A program made the position numbers and the translations under genes. This document shows positions 43,266-53,204 of a stretch of 64,000 bases of DNA, piece after piece (position 1 is the first letter of the stretch; every line of letters begins with the position of its first letter). This stretch comes from Flavobacterium frigoris PS1 (lineage in GTDB: Bacteria; Bacteroidota; Bacteroidia; Flavobacteriales; Flavobacteriaceae), in the NCBI RefSeq assembly GCF_000252125.1, contig NZ_AHKF01000008.1, positions 101,586-165,585 of the forward strand. The letters run 5' to 3'. Under the pieces are notes generated by a model, which saw nothing but the letters and a program-made list of their open reading frames with translations, made no database searches and was not told the DNA's origin.

Positions 43266-43658
43266 ATGAATTTAAGAGGACGAAATAAAGTTAGTGCTGA
43301 ATTTAATATGTCATCCATGACAGATATTGTATTCTTATTACTAATATTCTTTATGCTAACATCTACCATGGTAACCACAAATGCTTTGGATTTAGTACTC
43401 CCTAAAGCAAAAGGAAAAACAGATAGCAATAAGAATATCGCAGTGAGCATCAATAAAAAACTAGAGTTTTTCATTGATAAAGAGCCTGTATCAGAAACTG
43501 AGTTAGAGGCAAAACTATTAACACTGTTTTCTGCAGACAAGGAGCGAGCGATCATTTTAAGAGCAGAAGAAGGTGTCCCAATTGAGAAAGCAGTCAATGT
43601 TTTGGATATCGCAAACAGAAACCAAATCAAAGTTGTTTTAGCCGTAAGGCCAAAATAA
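43266..43658 (+). CDS. exbD: ExbD/TolR-family biopolymer transport protein
   Basis: 130 residues. One N-terminal transmembrane helix (about 20-40, MTDIVFLLLIFFMLTSTMVTT), with the key Asp in the helix (SSMTDIVFLLLIFFML) that conducts protons. The rest is a small periplasmic domain with LVLPKAKGKTDSNKNIAVSI. It partners ExbB, 33 bases upstream. Confidence 0.93.
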   Translation: MNLRGRNKVSAEFNMSSMTDIVFLLLIFFMLTSTMVTTNALDLVLPKAKGKTDSNKNIAVSINKKLEFFIDKEPVSETELEAKLLTLFSADKERAIILRAEEGVPIEKAVNVLDIANRNQIKVVLAVRPK

Positions 43659-43692
43659 TTTCAGTTGACCTTCAAAAAAAGATAGATTCTAC

Positions 43693-44490
43693 ATGAAATA
43701 TTTAGAAACAAAAGAAGAAAAAAAATCATTTGTCATCACATCAGTTCTTTTTGTGATCATGTTGGTTTTGTTTTTTTATTTAGGATTAACTTCTTTAGAC
43801 CCTCCTCCTGAAAACGGAATCGCCATTAACTTTGGAACAACTGAGTTTGGCTCTGGAGAAATACAACCTACTGAAGCGATTCAATCAGCACCTAAGACGA
43901 CCGCCGCAAAACAAGCAGCCTCAAGTGAGGAGGAAATTCTTTCTCAAGACATCGAGGAAGCAGTGGTAATGAAGCAAGTCAAAAAAGCCCAACCTACAAA
44001 AGAAGTAGCAAAAGAAGAAGTTAAACCAAAACCAAAAGAAAGCCCAAAACCTTCAAAAAGCACCTCGGATGCACTGTCCAGCTTAATTAACGGTCCTAAA
44101 TCAGACGGAAAAGCAAAAGGAGGTGAAGGAAACGACAATGTTGCTGGCGATAAAGGGAGCTTAAATGGCGATCCATACGCAAACAGCTATTATGGTTCTG
44201 GAAGCGGGACCGGAAATGGAAGCGGCTGGGGGCTGAACGGAAGAAGTATCAGCACAAGAGGCAAAGAAGTACAAAAATGCAATGAATTTGGTACTGTAGT
44301 GGTTCAAATCACGGTAAACAGAAACGGAAATGTAGTTGCGGCCAAATATACTAAGGGAACTACAAATACAAACCCATGTCTTGTTGAACCTGCATTGGCA
44401 ACAGCCAGAAAATACAAGTGGCAGGCTGATTCAAATGCCCCTGAAACCCAAATAGGTTTCATTACCGTTAATTTTAAACTAGGGGAATAA
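43693..44490 (+). CDS. tonB: TonB-like energy transducer
   Basis: 265 residues: a single N-terminal transmembrane helix (about 13-34), a long Lys/Pro/Glu-rich periplasmic spacer (KEEVKPKPKESPKPSKS), a Gly-rich section (GDKGSLNGDPYANSYYGSG), and a C-terminal TonB-like fold (VVVQITVNRNGNVVAAKY, then VNFKLGE). It transmits energy to outer membrane receptors such as the SusC protein at the left edge. It lies 34 bases after exbD and 52 bases before folC. Confidence 0.88.
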   Translation: MKYLETKEEKKSFVITSVLFVIMLVLFFYLGLTSLDPPPENGIAINFGTTEFGSGEIQPTEAIQSAPKTTAAKQAASSEEEILSQDIEEAVVMKQVKKAQPTKEVAKEEVKPKPKESPKPSKSTSDALSSLINGPKSDGKAKGGEGNDNVAGDKGSLNGDPYANSYYGSGSGTGNGSGWGLNGRSISTRGKEVQKCNEFGTVVVQITVNRNGNVVAAKYTKGTTNTNPCLVEPALATARKYKWQADSNAPETQIGFITVNFKLGE

Positions 44491-44542
44491 TATCCAATTG
44501 ATAATTCAAGACACTATCTAGTTATCAAAACATCAAAAAACA

Positions 44543-45763
44543 ATGAATTATCAAGAAACTACAGAATGGATGTTTAATCAACTTCCTATGTATCAACTTC
44601 AGGGTGCATCTGCCTATAAAAAGGATTTAACAAACACCCACCTATTGGTTAATCATCTTGATAATCCACAACAAAATTTAAAGTGCATTCATGTCGCAGG
44701 CACCAATGGAAAAGGTTCCACTTCGCACATGTTGTCAGCCATATTACAAGAAGCTGGTTATAAAGTGGGCCTCTACACGTCACCTCACTTAAAAGACTTC
44801 CGAGAACGAATTAAAATTAACGGAGCAGATATTTCAGAAGAATTTGTTTGTGAATTCATCAATACTAACAAAAGCTTTTTTGAATCTAAGGATATCAGTT
44901 TTTTCGAAATGAGTGTTGGCTTAGCATTTGACTATTTTTCGACAGAAAAAGTAGATATTGCCATCATTGAAGTGGGAATGGGCGGAAGACTTGATGCAAC
45001 CAATATTATCACACCACTTGTATCCGTAATTACCAATATAGGATTAGACCACACCCAATTCTTAGGAAATACCCTGCAGGCGGTTGCTTTTGAAAAAGCA
45101 GGCATTATAAAGCCAGGCATAGCAGTTGTTATTGGCGAATACACTGCTGAAACAAAACCGGTTTTTTTGGCTAAAGCCGAAGAATGCAATTCTGAAATTT
45201 ATTTTGCTTCCAATCTAATTTCAAAAAGCTATCCATCTGACTTAATTGGGGATTATCAAATCCACAATAAAAAAACAGTGCTACAGACAATCAATATTCT
45301 AAACACTCAAACAGAATTTCTTATATCTGAAGACCAATTAAAATCTGGGCTATTAAATGTCGTAAAAAACACGCACCTTCAAGGGAGATGGCAACAACTA
45401 GGAGATTCACCAAAAATAATTTGCGATACAGCTCATAACAAAGAAGGCCTATCTATTGTACTAAATCAAATAGAAAAAGAAACTTTTGATACTTTACATA
45501 TTGTCTTTGGGGTAGTTAATGACAAAAACTTAGAGGAGATTATGCCTTTATTACCCAAAAATGCAATTTATTATTTTAGCCGACCAAATAACCCAAGAGG
45601 ATTAAATGCTCAAACCTTATATGAAAAAGCGCAAGAGTTTAACCTAAAAGGAGAAGTATTTAATTCAATTACAACTGCTTACAAAAAAGCAAAACAAACA
45701 GCAAAAGGCACTGACTTTGTCTACATTGGCGGGAGTACATTTGTTGTTGCAGAAATTTTATAA
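44543..45763 (+). CDS. folC: Folylpolyglutamate synthase / dihydrofolate synthase
   Basis: Mur-ligase-like enzyme that adds glutamate to dihydropteroate and folates. 406 residues. P loop HVAGTNGKGSTSHML with GTNGKGST at residues 53-60, EVGMGGRLDATN (conserved in FolC), and DTAHNKEG in the C-terminal domain. It is the last gene of the exbB-exbD-tonB-folC cluster, an arrangement without obvious functional reason. A tRNA gene with its own promoter follows. Confidence 0.95.
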   Translation: MNYQETTEWMFNQLPMYQLQGASAYKKDLTNTHLLVNHLDNPQQNLKCIHVAGTNGKGSTSHMLSAILQEAGYKVGLYTSPHLKDFRERIKINGADISEEFVCEFINTNKSFFESKDISFFEMSVGLAFDYFSTEKVDIAIIEVGMGGRLDATNIITPLVSVITNIGLDHTQFLGNTLQAVAFEKAGIIKPGIAVVIGEYTAETKPVFLAKAEECNSEIYFASNLISKSYPSDLIGDYQIHNKKTVLQTINILNTQTEFLISEDQLKSGLLNVVKNTHLQGRWQQLGDSPKIICDTAHNKEGLSIVLNQIEKETFDTLHIVFGVVNDKNLEEIMPLLPKNAIYYFSRPNNPRGLNAQTLYEKAQEFNLKGEVFNSITTAYKKAKQTAKGTDFVYIGGSTFVVAEIL

Positions 45764-45780
45764 TTTTTTTTGTTTTTTGC

Positions 45781-45810
45781 TTGTATATCTAAAAAAGAGG
45801 CTTATATTTG
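45781..45810 (+). promoter_or_regulatory. Promoter of the tRNA-Val gene
   Basis: TTG at 45781-45783, a 19-base spacer and -7 box TATATTTG at 45803-45810. This is the best consensus match in the window. Confidence 0.75.
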
Positions 45811-45849
45811 CACTCGCAATAAGGAAATGAAAATTAACAAATTGCACTA

Positions 45850-45924
45850 GGGCGATTAGCTCAGCTGGTTCAGAGCACCTCGTTTACACCGAGGGGGTCG
45901 GGGGTTCGAACCCCTCATCGCCCA
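45850..45924 (+). tRNA. tRNA-Val (anticodon TAC)
   Basis: Acceptor stem GGGCGAT / ATCGCCC. D arm contains TAGCTCAGCTGGTTCAGAGC. Anticodon stem CCTCG / CGAGG encloses the loop TTTACAC, giving anticodon TAC (valine). T arm GGGGGTTCGAACCCCT. 75 bases to the discriminator A; the genome does not encode CCA at the 3' end (next bases CAA). Confidence 0.97.
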
Positions 45925-45928
45925 CAAA

Positions 45929-45958
45929 AAACTCCATTAGAAATAATGGAGTTTTTTT
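45929..45958 (+). terminator. Terminator of tRNA-Val
   Basis: Perfect 9-base stem ACTCCATTA (45931-45939) / TAATGGAGT (45944-45952) followed by T7. Confidence 0.85.
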
Positions 45959-46031
45959 ATGTAAAATTACGCCGAATGAATACAACAAGCAGAAGCTAAA
46001 CAAACAATTTCTCCGATCGATTTATAAAAAA

Positions 46032-46067
46032 AGCACTATTGATATTTAATCAATAGTGCTTTTTTTA
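46032..46067. terminator. Bidirectional terminator 3' of murF
   Basis: Perfect 11-base stem AGCACTATTGA (46032-46042) / TCAATAGTGCT (46050-46060) with A and T runs on either side. It follows the minus-strand murF stop. Confidence 0.85.
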
Positions 46068-46083
46068 TTTTTAAAACTTAACT

Positions 46084-47370
46084 CTAAGACAGATATTCTA
46101 ACGTTCGCTCCAGCGCCATTCCTCTTGACCCCTTTATAAGAATTGTGCTCTGTTCTATTTTGTACTCTTTTAAAAACGCAGAAAAAGCATCAAATGAATC
46201 GTAAAACTGAAAATTGTTCTTATCTATTCTATTGCCATAAAAAGCAGAACCAATAAAAAAACATTGAACTGTATCTTCCTTTATAAGGGATTCAATTAAC
46301 TCTTTATGTTCTTTTTGACTTTCACTTCCAAGCTCAAACATATCTCCTAAAATAATCACTTTATTAAGCTTCTCTAACTGCAAGAAGTTTTCAATTGCAA
46401 CAGCCATACTACTTGGGTTTGCATTGTAGGCATCTAATATAATTTCATTATTTCCATTTGAAACTAATTGCGACCTATTGTTCTCTGGAATATAACTTTC
46501 TAAAGCTTCTTTAATGGACTTATCTTCGACATCAAAGTACTTTCCTATGGCGATTGCTGCATTAACATTATTAGCGTTATAAAGCCCTATTAAATGAGAT
46601 GTGATGGTAATATTAGAATAACACAATTCAACAAATGGATCTGCTTTTATCGATCTAATTTCCAAATCAGCATTTTTATTATTTAATCCAAATGAATAGC
46701 ATCTTAAATTCTTAGATCTTTCAACTTGAATTGAATCTTCTAGATTTACAAACGCTAAGTTATCATTTTGAGACAAAAAATGATACATCTCACTTTTACC
46801 CTCAATAACGCCTGCAACGCCGCCAAAACCTTCCAAATGTGCCTTTCCAAAATTAGTTATATAACCATAATCAGGATTTGCTAACTCACAAAGAAATTCA
46901 ATTTCCTTTTTATGATTAGCCCCCATTTCTACAATCCCAATTTCAGTTTCTGAATTAAAGGACAATAAAGTTAAAGGAACACCAATATGATTATTTAAAT
47001 TACCAACAGTGGCTTTTGTATTATACTTCTTCGAAAGTACCACATGTATCAATTCCTTAGTAGTTGTCTTACCATTACTCCCTGTAAGCGCAATGATAGG
47101 CAACTTCAGATATTTTCTATGAAATTGAGCCAACTCTTGCAAAGCAACTAAACTGTCCTCTACTAAAATTGTTCTTTCGTCAATGTAAAACGACTCGTCA
47201 TCTATAATAACATAAGAAGCGCCTTTGATTAAAGCTTCCTCAGCAAATGTATTAGCATCAAAACGCTCCCCTTTTATCGCAACGAATAGTGAATTAGACT
47301 CTATTTTTCGCGTATCAATTGAAACCGCATTGCATTTTAAAAACAAACTATGAATGTACTTGATATCCAT
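46084..47370 (-). CDS. murF: UDP-MurNAc-tripeptide D-alanyl-D-alanine ligase
   Basis: Adds D-Ala-D-Ala to UDP-MurNAc-tripeptide, the last cytoplasmic step of peptidoglycan precursor synthesis. 428 residues in Mur ligase order: N-terminal domain with VSIDTRKIESNSLFVAIKGE, ATPase with ALTGSNGKTTT at about 94-104, EMGANHKKEIEFL in the centre and a C-terminal domain (DAYNANPSSMAVAIE; DAYNANP is a MurF hallmark). It lies downstream of gldJ in the same direction, with the gldJ terminator between them. Confidence 0.95.
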   Translation of the reverse strand: MDIKYIHSLFLKCNAVSIDTRKIESNSLFVAIKGERFDANTFAEEALIKGASYVIIDDESFYIDERTILVEDSLVALQELAQFHRKYLKLPIIALTGSNGKTTTKELIHVVLSKKYNTKATVGNLNNHIGVPLTLLSFNSETEIGIVEMGANHKKEIEFLCELANPDYGYITNFGKAHLEGFGGVAGVIEGKSEMYHFLSQNDNLAFVNLEDSIQVERSKNLRCYSFGLNNKNADLEIRSIKADPFVELCYSNITITSHLIGLYNANNVNAAIAIGKYFDVEDKSIKEALESYIPENNRSQLVSNGNNEIILDAYNANPSSMAVAIENFLQLEKLNKVIILGDMFELGSESQKEHKELIESLIKEDTVQCFFIGSAFYGNRIDKNNFQFYDSFDAFSAFLKEYKIEQSTILIKGSRGMALERTLEYLS

Positions 47371-47392
47371 TTAAAAACGATTTAAAAAAACA

Positions 47393-47420
47393 AAAGCCCT
47401 AATCAAAGGGCTTTCGTATA
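47393..47420 (-). terminator. Terminator of gldJ
   Basis: 8-base stem AAAGCCCT (47393-47400) / AGGGCTTT (47407-47414) with an AT loop; the minus strand then runs into T-rich sequence. It lies between gldJ and murF. Confidence 0.75.
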
Positions 47421-47437
47421 TATAATATATTAATAAT

Positions 47438-49123
47438 TTAATTTCTTGCAGATTTTCTTTTTTCCGCTTTTGGCCCAACCTTAGACATTGCACATCTAAA
47501 TCCAATATAGTCAGTAGCCATATCCTGCGGAAAATATCTTCTTTGCGCCGGATCTAGCCAATAAGCTCTGTCTCTCCAAGAACCTCCTTTATAAACTCTT
47601 ACTTCATCATTTATTAAAGTTGTTCTTTTGCTTGACACATCATATTTTCTAACCATCATTCCTAAACTGTCAGTAGTTACATTATGCTTAGGTGAGTTAT
47701 ACATTTTTTTATCGTCTTTTTCTTTCTCAGTATCTGACTCAGAATTACCAAAATTATAATACTTAGAAGATTGCTTATCACCGTCTCTATAGTTAATATT
47801 ATTACTTTTATCAAAATTCTGTCTCAAATAAGTTTCGTTTTCATCAACTGGAACTTGAGCAATTTGACCAGGAAAACTTCTTACAATTACTTTACCATTA
47901 CTCAAAGTATCTCTTTTCATCGTTTCTAAAGTAACGATCTCCACTTTTCCATCTGACCCAATTTTATTTTTAGTGTAGCGATTCCCTCTAAAATAATTGA
48001 AGTCATTTGACTCATTATCTATAACTGGTCTGTAAACATCAAGTACCCATTCCGCAACATTTCCTGCCATATCATAGAGACCAAAATCATTAGCTGGGTA
48101 TTTCTTTACTTCATTCGTTATATCAGCTCCATCATCAGACCAACCTGCAATACCTCCGTAATCTCCGTTTCCTTGTTTAAAGTTGGCTAACTGATCGCCT
48201 TTACTTTGCCTTTTTCCAGAACGGGTATAGCTTCCTGACCATGGATATTTTTTTTGTCCTTTATAGATATTATACTCTCTTTGTCCCACATCAGCTGCTG
48301 CCGCATATTCCCATTCGGCTTCGGTAGGAAGCCTGTATTCTGGCAAAAGAATTCCTGATGAACGTTGTGCATAGACATTTTTTTGCTCTGTCACTTTTCC
48401 GTCTTTTCCAGCCTTAGGACTTTTTCTAGCCCCTTTCGCACCTTTCAATACAATTTCTTCATTTCCGCCATACGTCATAGTTGGCGCTTTCAGATAAGTT
48501 TCTGTACTAAAAGAAGCTTCTGCAGTAACATCTTGTGTTTTTGCATTTTTCTTCAAGTATCCCTTTTTCTCTAATATAGCTTCGTTCACACGATCTGTTC
48601 TCCATTGACTAAATTCAACTGCCTGAATCCAATTCACACCAACAACAGGGTAACTTGCATATGCTGGGTGCCTTAGGTAGTTATTAGTCATAGTTTCATT
48701 ATAACCTAACCTATTTCTCCAAACTAAAGTATCAGGTGATGCACCTTCATAAATATGCTCATAAATATCTTCTGTAGGAGGGAATACATTTTTCAACCAA
48801 TCTAAGTATTCTCTATACATAAAGTTTGTTACTTCTGTTTCGTCCATGTAAAATGACTGTACATGCTGTTGAGTTGGAGTATTATTCCAATCGTGCATTA
48901 CATCATCTTCCACTTTACCCATTGTAAAAGTTCCTCCTTCAACGAAAATTAATCCAGGACCAGCCTCTTGTTTCTTAGCATTGGAAACCCTTTTACTATC
49001 GACGTCCCAACCAGTACCCCTTGAAGCACTTTTCGAACTAGACTTTTTACTGCAACTAGCAAAACCTATAATCATTATCATAGATAACATTAATCGCAAG
49101 GCTATAATTTTGTTTACTTTCAT
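47438..49123 (-). CDS. gldJ: Gliding motility lipoprotein GldJ
   Basis: Outer membrane-associated lipoprotein required for gliding and for stable GldK/type IX secretion function. 561 residues with a signal peptide and lipobox GFASC (Cys24). The body is a formylglycine-generating enzyme-like (SUMF1) fold: GLIFVEGGTFTMGKVEDD, YRLPTEAEWEYAAAAD, GNVAEWVLDVYR, and RVYKGGSWRDRAYWL. The basic C-terminal tail (GPKAEKRKSARN) is known to be critical in the F. johnsoniae protein. Divergently placed from porU-porV, the same neighbourhood as in F. johnsoniae. Confidence 0.95.
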   Translation of the reverse strand: MKVNKIIALRLMLSMIMIIGFASCSKKSSSKSASRGTGWDVDSKRVSNAKKQEAGPGLIFVEGGTFTMGKVEDDVMHDWNNTPTQQHVQSFYMDETEVTNFMYREYLDWLKNVFPPTEDIYEHIYEGASPDTLVWRNRLGYNETMTNNYLRHPAYASYPVVGVNWIQAVEFSQWRTDRVNEAILEKKGYLKKNAKTQDVTAEASFSTETYLKAPTMTYGGNEEIVLKGAKGARKSPKAGKDGKVTEQKNVYAQRSSGILLPEYRLPTEAEWEYAAAADVGQREYNIYKGQKKYPWSGSYTRSGKRQSKGDQLANFKQGNGDYGGIAGWSDDGADITNEVKKYPANDFGLYDMAGNVAEWVLDVYRPVIDNESNDFNYFRGNRYTKNKIGSDGKVEIVTLETMKRDTLSNGKVIVRSFPGQIAQVPVDENETYLRQNFDKSNNINYRDGDKQSSKYYNFGNSESDTEKEKDDKKMYNSPKHNVTTDSLGMMVRKYDVSSKRTTLINDEVRVYKGGSWRDRAYWLDPAQRRYFPQDMATDYIGFRCAMSKVGPKAEKRKSARN

Positions 49124-49243
49124 ACTCTTTTAAAGGTAATAATTTTAAGTGATGCAATATAATAATTAACCATTAACAGGCAACACCATATTTAATAAAT
49201 TTACTGTGATGTATTATATACAACGAATTATATAAAACAAACG

Positions 49244-49251
49244 CAAATTTA
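49244..49251 (-). promoter_or_regulatory. Candidate -7 box of gldJ
   Basis: TAAATTTG on the minus strand, about 120 bases before the gldJ ATG. No -33 TTG is visible. Confidence 0.35.
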
Positions 49252-49334
49252 TACTTTTTATTATTTATTTTTATACTAAATGACATATTTTTACTCATTA
49301 TAATATTTGATTATTAATAGCCTTTTATAAAATA

Positions 49335-52300
49335 ATGCGAAAAATTCTTTTCTTTAATTTACTCCTAATTTCCTTTACCACATTTGCCCAAACAAGAGGC
49401 AACATTACTATTCAATGGATGGAAAAAACAGAAATGGATTACGGGAATTTTAAAATTAATATCCCTCAATTTTCCGGTAACGAATATCATTATAATGCAT
49501 CCGACAAAGCCCTTTATTTCATATTAAACATCAATGAACCAGAATCTTTTGAAGAGAATAACATTGAAATCAACAATGTAGTATCCGAATCCATTTCCGC
49601 GTCAGAACTCGGTAATTTAGACATTAGGAACATTCCAAAATCCATAACCAGTTCTTTAAAAAACTCCAACTCAAGAGGCACTAAACAATCTTTTCTTACG
49701 CTATCGCCAATAATAAATACTGAATTCGGATTTAAAAAGATCATATCCTTTTCCTATACTTTAGATAATAAGACTAACAAAACCTCACAACAAAACAAAA
49801 TCTCAAATCTCATTTCTAATTCTATTTTAGCTACTGGAGATTGGTATCGCTTTTACGTTGAGAAATCAGGAGTATATAAAATATCCAAAAAATTCTTAGA
49901 AGAAACAGGCCTTAATGTAAGCAATATTGATCCAAAAAAAATCAAAATTTACGGTAATGGAGGAAAAATGCTTCCTTTGTCAAATGCCACTTATTACCCT
50001 TCGGATCTGACCGAAAATGCAATCCAAGTTTTTGGAGAAAATGACGGAACATTTGACAATGAGGATTACATTTTATTTTATGCCGAAGGAGTAGACACTT
50101 GGAACGAAGAAAGTCAAACCCACAGCAATCTTTATGACTCCAAATCCTATTACTATGTCACCATAAAAGGAGATAATGGAAAAAGAATAAATGAAATGAT
50201 TCAGCCACAAGGAGTCAACACCATAAACCTAACGACTTTTGACGATCACAAATACCATGAATTAGACTTAACCAACATTGCACATCTGGGACGACAGTGG
50301 TTTGGCGAGTCATTTGACATTAACCAAGAACAAGAGTTTGAATTCAACTTTCCCAACATTGATCCTACCACACCAATAAAAATAATGACAACAGCGGCTT
50401 CTGCCGCATATACCCCCACTTCGTTTCAAGTGAGCTCAAATGGACAAGCTATTGGTCAAATTTCATTTCCTGCAATCAATGCAAATTCAGACACGGAATT
50501 TAACGTAAGATATTTACCCGCTAACACTACTTTAACTGCTTCCGAAAATATAAAAATAAAACTAACTTATAATAATAGTGGTGTACCAGGTTCGAAAGGC
50601 TTTCTGGACAACATTCGACTCTCTGCCAAAAGCAAACTTAAAGGATACGGAAAACAATTCCATTTTCAATACGACTTGTCTAATTCGAACTTAGGAATTG
50701 TCAACTACACTATATCAAATGCCAATGAAATTTCGCAAGTTTGGGATGTTACCGACCTATACAATATCACAAAAGTTGAAAATCCTAACCAAGCCTCATT
50801 CTCATTTAAAGCAAGTTTAGGAGAAATTAGAAAATACATTGCTTTAGATGCTGCGGATTATTTTACTCCTTTAAAGGACAATAATCCTAAAGTTATCAAC
50901 CAAAACATAAAAGGCACCATTTTCAACAACAACCAAGGAAGCTTTCAAGACATTGACTATGTCATTATAACTCCAAATTCCTTAATTACTCAAGCTGAAA
51001 AACTAGCTAATTTTCATCGTTCCTATTCCAAGCTCAACGTTAAAGTCATTACCATCGAATCTATTTACCAAGAATTTTCTTCTGGAAAACAAGACATAGC
51101 CGCCATAAGAAATTGCATTAAATACATCTATGAAAATGCCTCTTCTTCAGCAAGCACAATAAAATACGTAAACCTTTTTGGGGACGCTTCATATGATTAT
51201 AAAGACAAAACAATCAACAACACCAATATAGTACCTATTTATCATGCATTAAACAGTAATTCAACTGGAGAAGCTTCCTTTGCCTCTGATGATTTTTTCG
51301 GACTAATGGATGATAACGAGGGTAATATTATTTCGTTTTTTGGAGGTATTGACATCGCGGTGGGAAGAATGCTGGTAAGCAATCCTAAACAGGCCGAAGA
51401 GATGGTAAACAAAGTTATAGAGTACCATGACCAAAAATCATATGGCAGCTGGAGAAACAATTTTGTCATGATCAGTGATGACTCTGACCAAACATCTGAC
51501 GCAAGTCTACAAAACAGACAAAACATCTTAGCCGACAAAATCACAACTGAAAAACCCTTTTTTAATGTAAACAAAATTATTTTGGACTCTTATACTCAAG
51601 AAGCGTCAGCAGGAGGCTTCAGATATCCGAAAGCACGGACAGATTTATTCAATGCTTTCGAAAAAGGAGCATTAGTTTTTAATTATCTTGGTCACGGAGG
51701 TGAAGACGGATTATCATCAGAACGCATTTGGGAAAAATCAGATGGCCAAAACTTGAGCAATCAATATAAGTACCCCTTATTCATTACAATCACCTGCGAA
51801 TTCTCCCGCTTTGACAACCCTAGTAGACCCACTGCCGGCGAATACACCTATTGGAATCCTAGAGGTGGCGCTATCGCTATGATTACAACAATTAGAGCGA
51901 TCGGCCAATTTAGTGCCGAGAATTTTAATGACACTTTAACTGAAAATTTACTGTCTTTTGGATCGAACCAATATACATCTATTGCTGAAACATTACGGAT
52001 CTCAAAAAACAGCAACCCTAACTCAGCTACTAACGTAGTTTTTTACATTGGCGATCCTGCCTTATTTCTTGCAATACCAAAGCCTAAAATACGACTAACA
52101 AAGGTCAATGACGTTCCAATAACACAAACCATTGACGACTTCAAATCTTTGGCGCGCATCAAGTTAACAGGCGAAATAACTGACGAAAACGAAAACACTC
52201 TTTCTAATTATAACGGAGAGCTATACACGACTATTTTTGACAAAATAATCCCCAGAATAACATATAATAATGATGAAAATAGTCCGCCTATAAATTTTAG

Positions 52301-53165
52301 CACTTCAGGCGAAACCATATTTAGAGGAAACGCAACTGTGACAAACGGAAAATTTGAATTTAGTTTTGTTGTCCCTCGAGACATTCGCATTCCTGTAGCT
52401 AATGGAAAAATCAGCTTCTACGCTAAAAAAAACCAATTATTTGAAAATCAAACAGGTTTTGATACAAAAATAAAAATAGGCGGAATCAATGAAAATGCAG
52501 TCGCAGACAATATTAGTCCAAAAGTAAAGTTATATATGAATGACGAGACTTTTGTTTCAGGGGGTATAACCAATACATCACCCTTTTTACTGGCATTTCT
52601 CGAAGATGAAAACGGGATCAACACAGCTAGTGGAATCGGTCATGATATTGTCGCTGTTTTAGATGGCGATGTGAGCAATCCTTACTTACTAAATGATTAT
52701 TACCAAACCAGTTTAGACGATTATACAAGTGGAAGCCTCCGATTTCCATTACGAAATATAACAGCTGGATTACACACCATTACTTTTAAAGCTTGGGACG
52801 TATATAACAACCCAATAACTGCTGAAATTCAGTTTGTGGTAATGGGAGATGACAAAATAACTTTGACACATGTATTAAATTACCCTAATCCATTTGTCAA
52901 TTATACTCAATTTTGGTTTTCACACAACAGACCATTCGAACCTTTGGTAGTTCAGATTCAGGTAATCACCATTACAGGAAAGGTGGTTTGGACAAAAAAC
53001 CAAATTATATCAACTGAAGGATTTTTATCAAAAGAGATCACTTGGGACGGTAGAGATGATTTTGGTAATAAAATTGGAAAAGGAGTTTACATTTACAAAC
53101 TAACTGTCAAGTCTAGCTTTACAAATAGTAAAGCTGAAAAGATTGAAAAACTTGTGATACTTTAA
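49335..53165 (+). CDS. porU: Type IX secretion system sortase PorU (C25 peptidase)
   Basis: Outer membrane-attached protease that removes the C-terminal sorting domain of type IX cargo and joins the cargo to lipid. 1276 residues with a signal peptide (MRKILFFNLLLISFTTFAQ). The gingipain-like C25 domain has the catalytic His787 in YLGHGGEDGL and Cys821 in ITCEFSRFDNP. A C-terminal segment with IQVITITGKVVWTKN and WDGRDDFGNKIGKGVYIYKL resembles a type IX C-terminal domain, as PorU itself carries one. porV follows after 39 bases. Confidence 0.95.
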   Translation: MRKILFFNLLLISFTTFAQTRGNITIQWMEKTEMDYGNFKINIPQFSGNEYHYNASDKALYFILNINEPESFEENNIEINNVVSESISASELGNLDIRNIPKSITSSLKNSNSRGTKQSFLTLSPIINTEFGFKKIISFSYTLDNKTNKTSQQNKISNLISNSILATGDWYRFYVEKSGVYKISKKFLEETGLNVSNIDPKKIKIYGNGGKMLPLSNATYYPSDLTENAIQVFGENDGTFDNEDYILFYAEGVDTWNEESQTHSNLYDSKSYYYVTIKGDNGKRINEMIQPQGVNTINLTTFDDHKYHELDLTNIAHLGRQWFGESFDINQEQEFEFNFPNIDPTTPIKIMTTAASAAYTPTSFQVSSNGQAIGQISFPAINANSDTEFNVRYLPANTTLTASENIKIKLTYNNSGVPGSKGFLDNIRLSAKSKLKGYGKQFHFQYDLSNSNLGIVNYTISNANEISQVWDVTDLYNITKVENPNQASFSFKASLGEIRKYIALDAADYFTPLKDNNPKVINQNIKGTIFNNNQGSFQDIDYVIITPNSLITQAEKLANFHRSYSKLNVKVITIESIYQEFSSGKQDIAAIRNCIKYIYENASSSASTIKYVNLFGDASYDYKDKTINNTNIVPIYHALNSNSTGEASFASDDFFGLMDDNEGNIISFFGGIDIAVGRMLVSNPKQAEEMVNKVIEYHDQKSYGSWRNNFVMISDDSDQTSDASLQNRQNILADKITTEKPFFNVNKIILDSYTQEASAGGFRYPKARTDLFNAFEKGALVFNYLGHGGEDGLSSERIWEKSDGQNLSNQYKYPLFITITCEFSRFDNPSRPTAGEYTYWNPRGGAIAMITTIRAIGQFSAENFNDTLTENLLSFGSNQYTSIAETLRISKNSNPNSATNVVFYIGDPALFLAIPKPKIRLTKVNDVPITQTIDDFKSLARIKLTGEITDENENTLSNYNGELYTTIFDKIIPRITYNNDENSPPINFSTSGETIFRGNATVTNGKFEFSFVVPRDIRIPVANGKISFYAKKNQLFENQTGFDTKIKIGGINENAVADNISPKVKLYMNDETFVSGGITNTSPFLLAFLEDENGINTASGIGHDIVAVLDGDVSNPYLLNDYYQTSLDDYTSGSLRFPLRNITAGLHTITFKAWDVYNNPITAEIQFVVMGDDKITLTHVLNYPNPFVNYTQFWFSHNRPFEPLVVQIQVITITGKVVWTKNQIISTEGFLSKEITWDGRDDFGNKIGKGVYIYKLTVKSSFTNSKAEKIEKLVIL

Positions 53166-53181
53166 TAAAATACTATATTTG
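53152..53181 (+). promoter_or_regulatory. Promoter of porV overlapping the end of porU
   Basis: TTG at 53152-53154 (within the last codons of porU), 19-base spacer and -7 box TATATTTG at 53174-53181. Suggests porV can be transcribed independently of porU. Confidence 0.6.
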
Positions 53182-53204
53182 TTTAATCAATTTTTAATAA
53201 TAAA

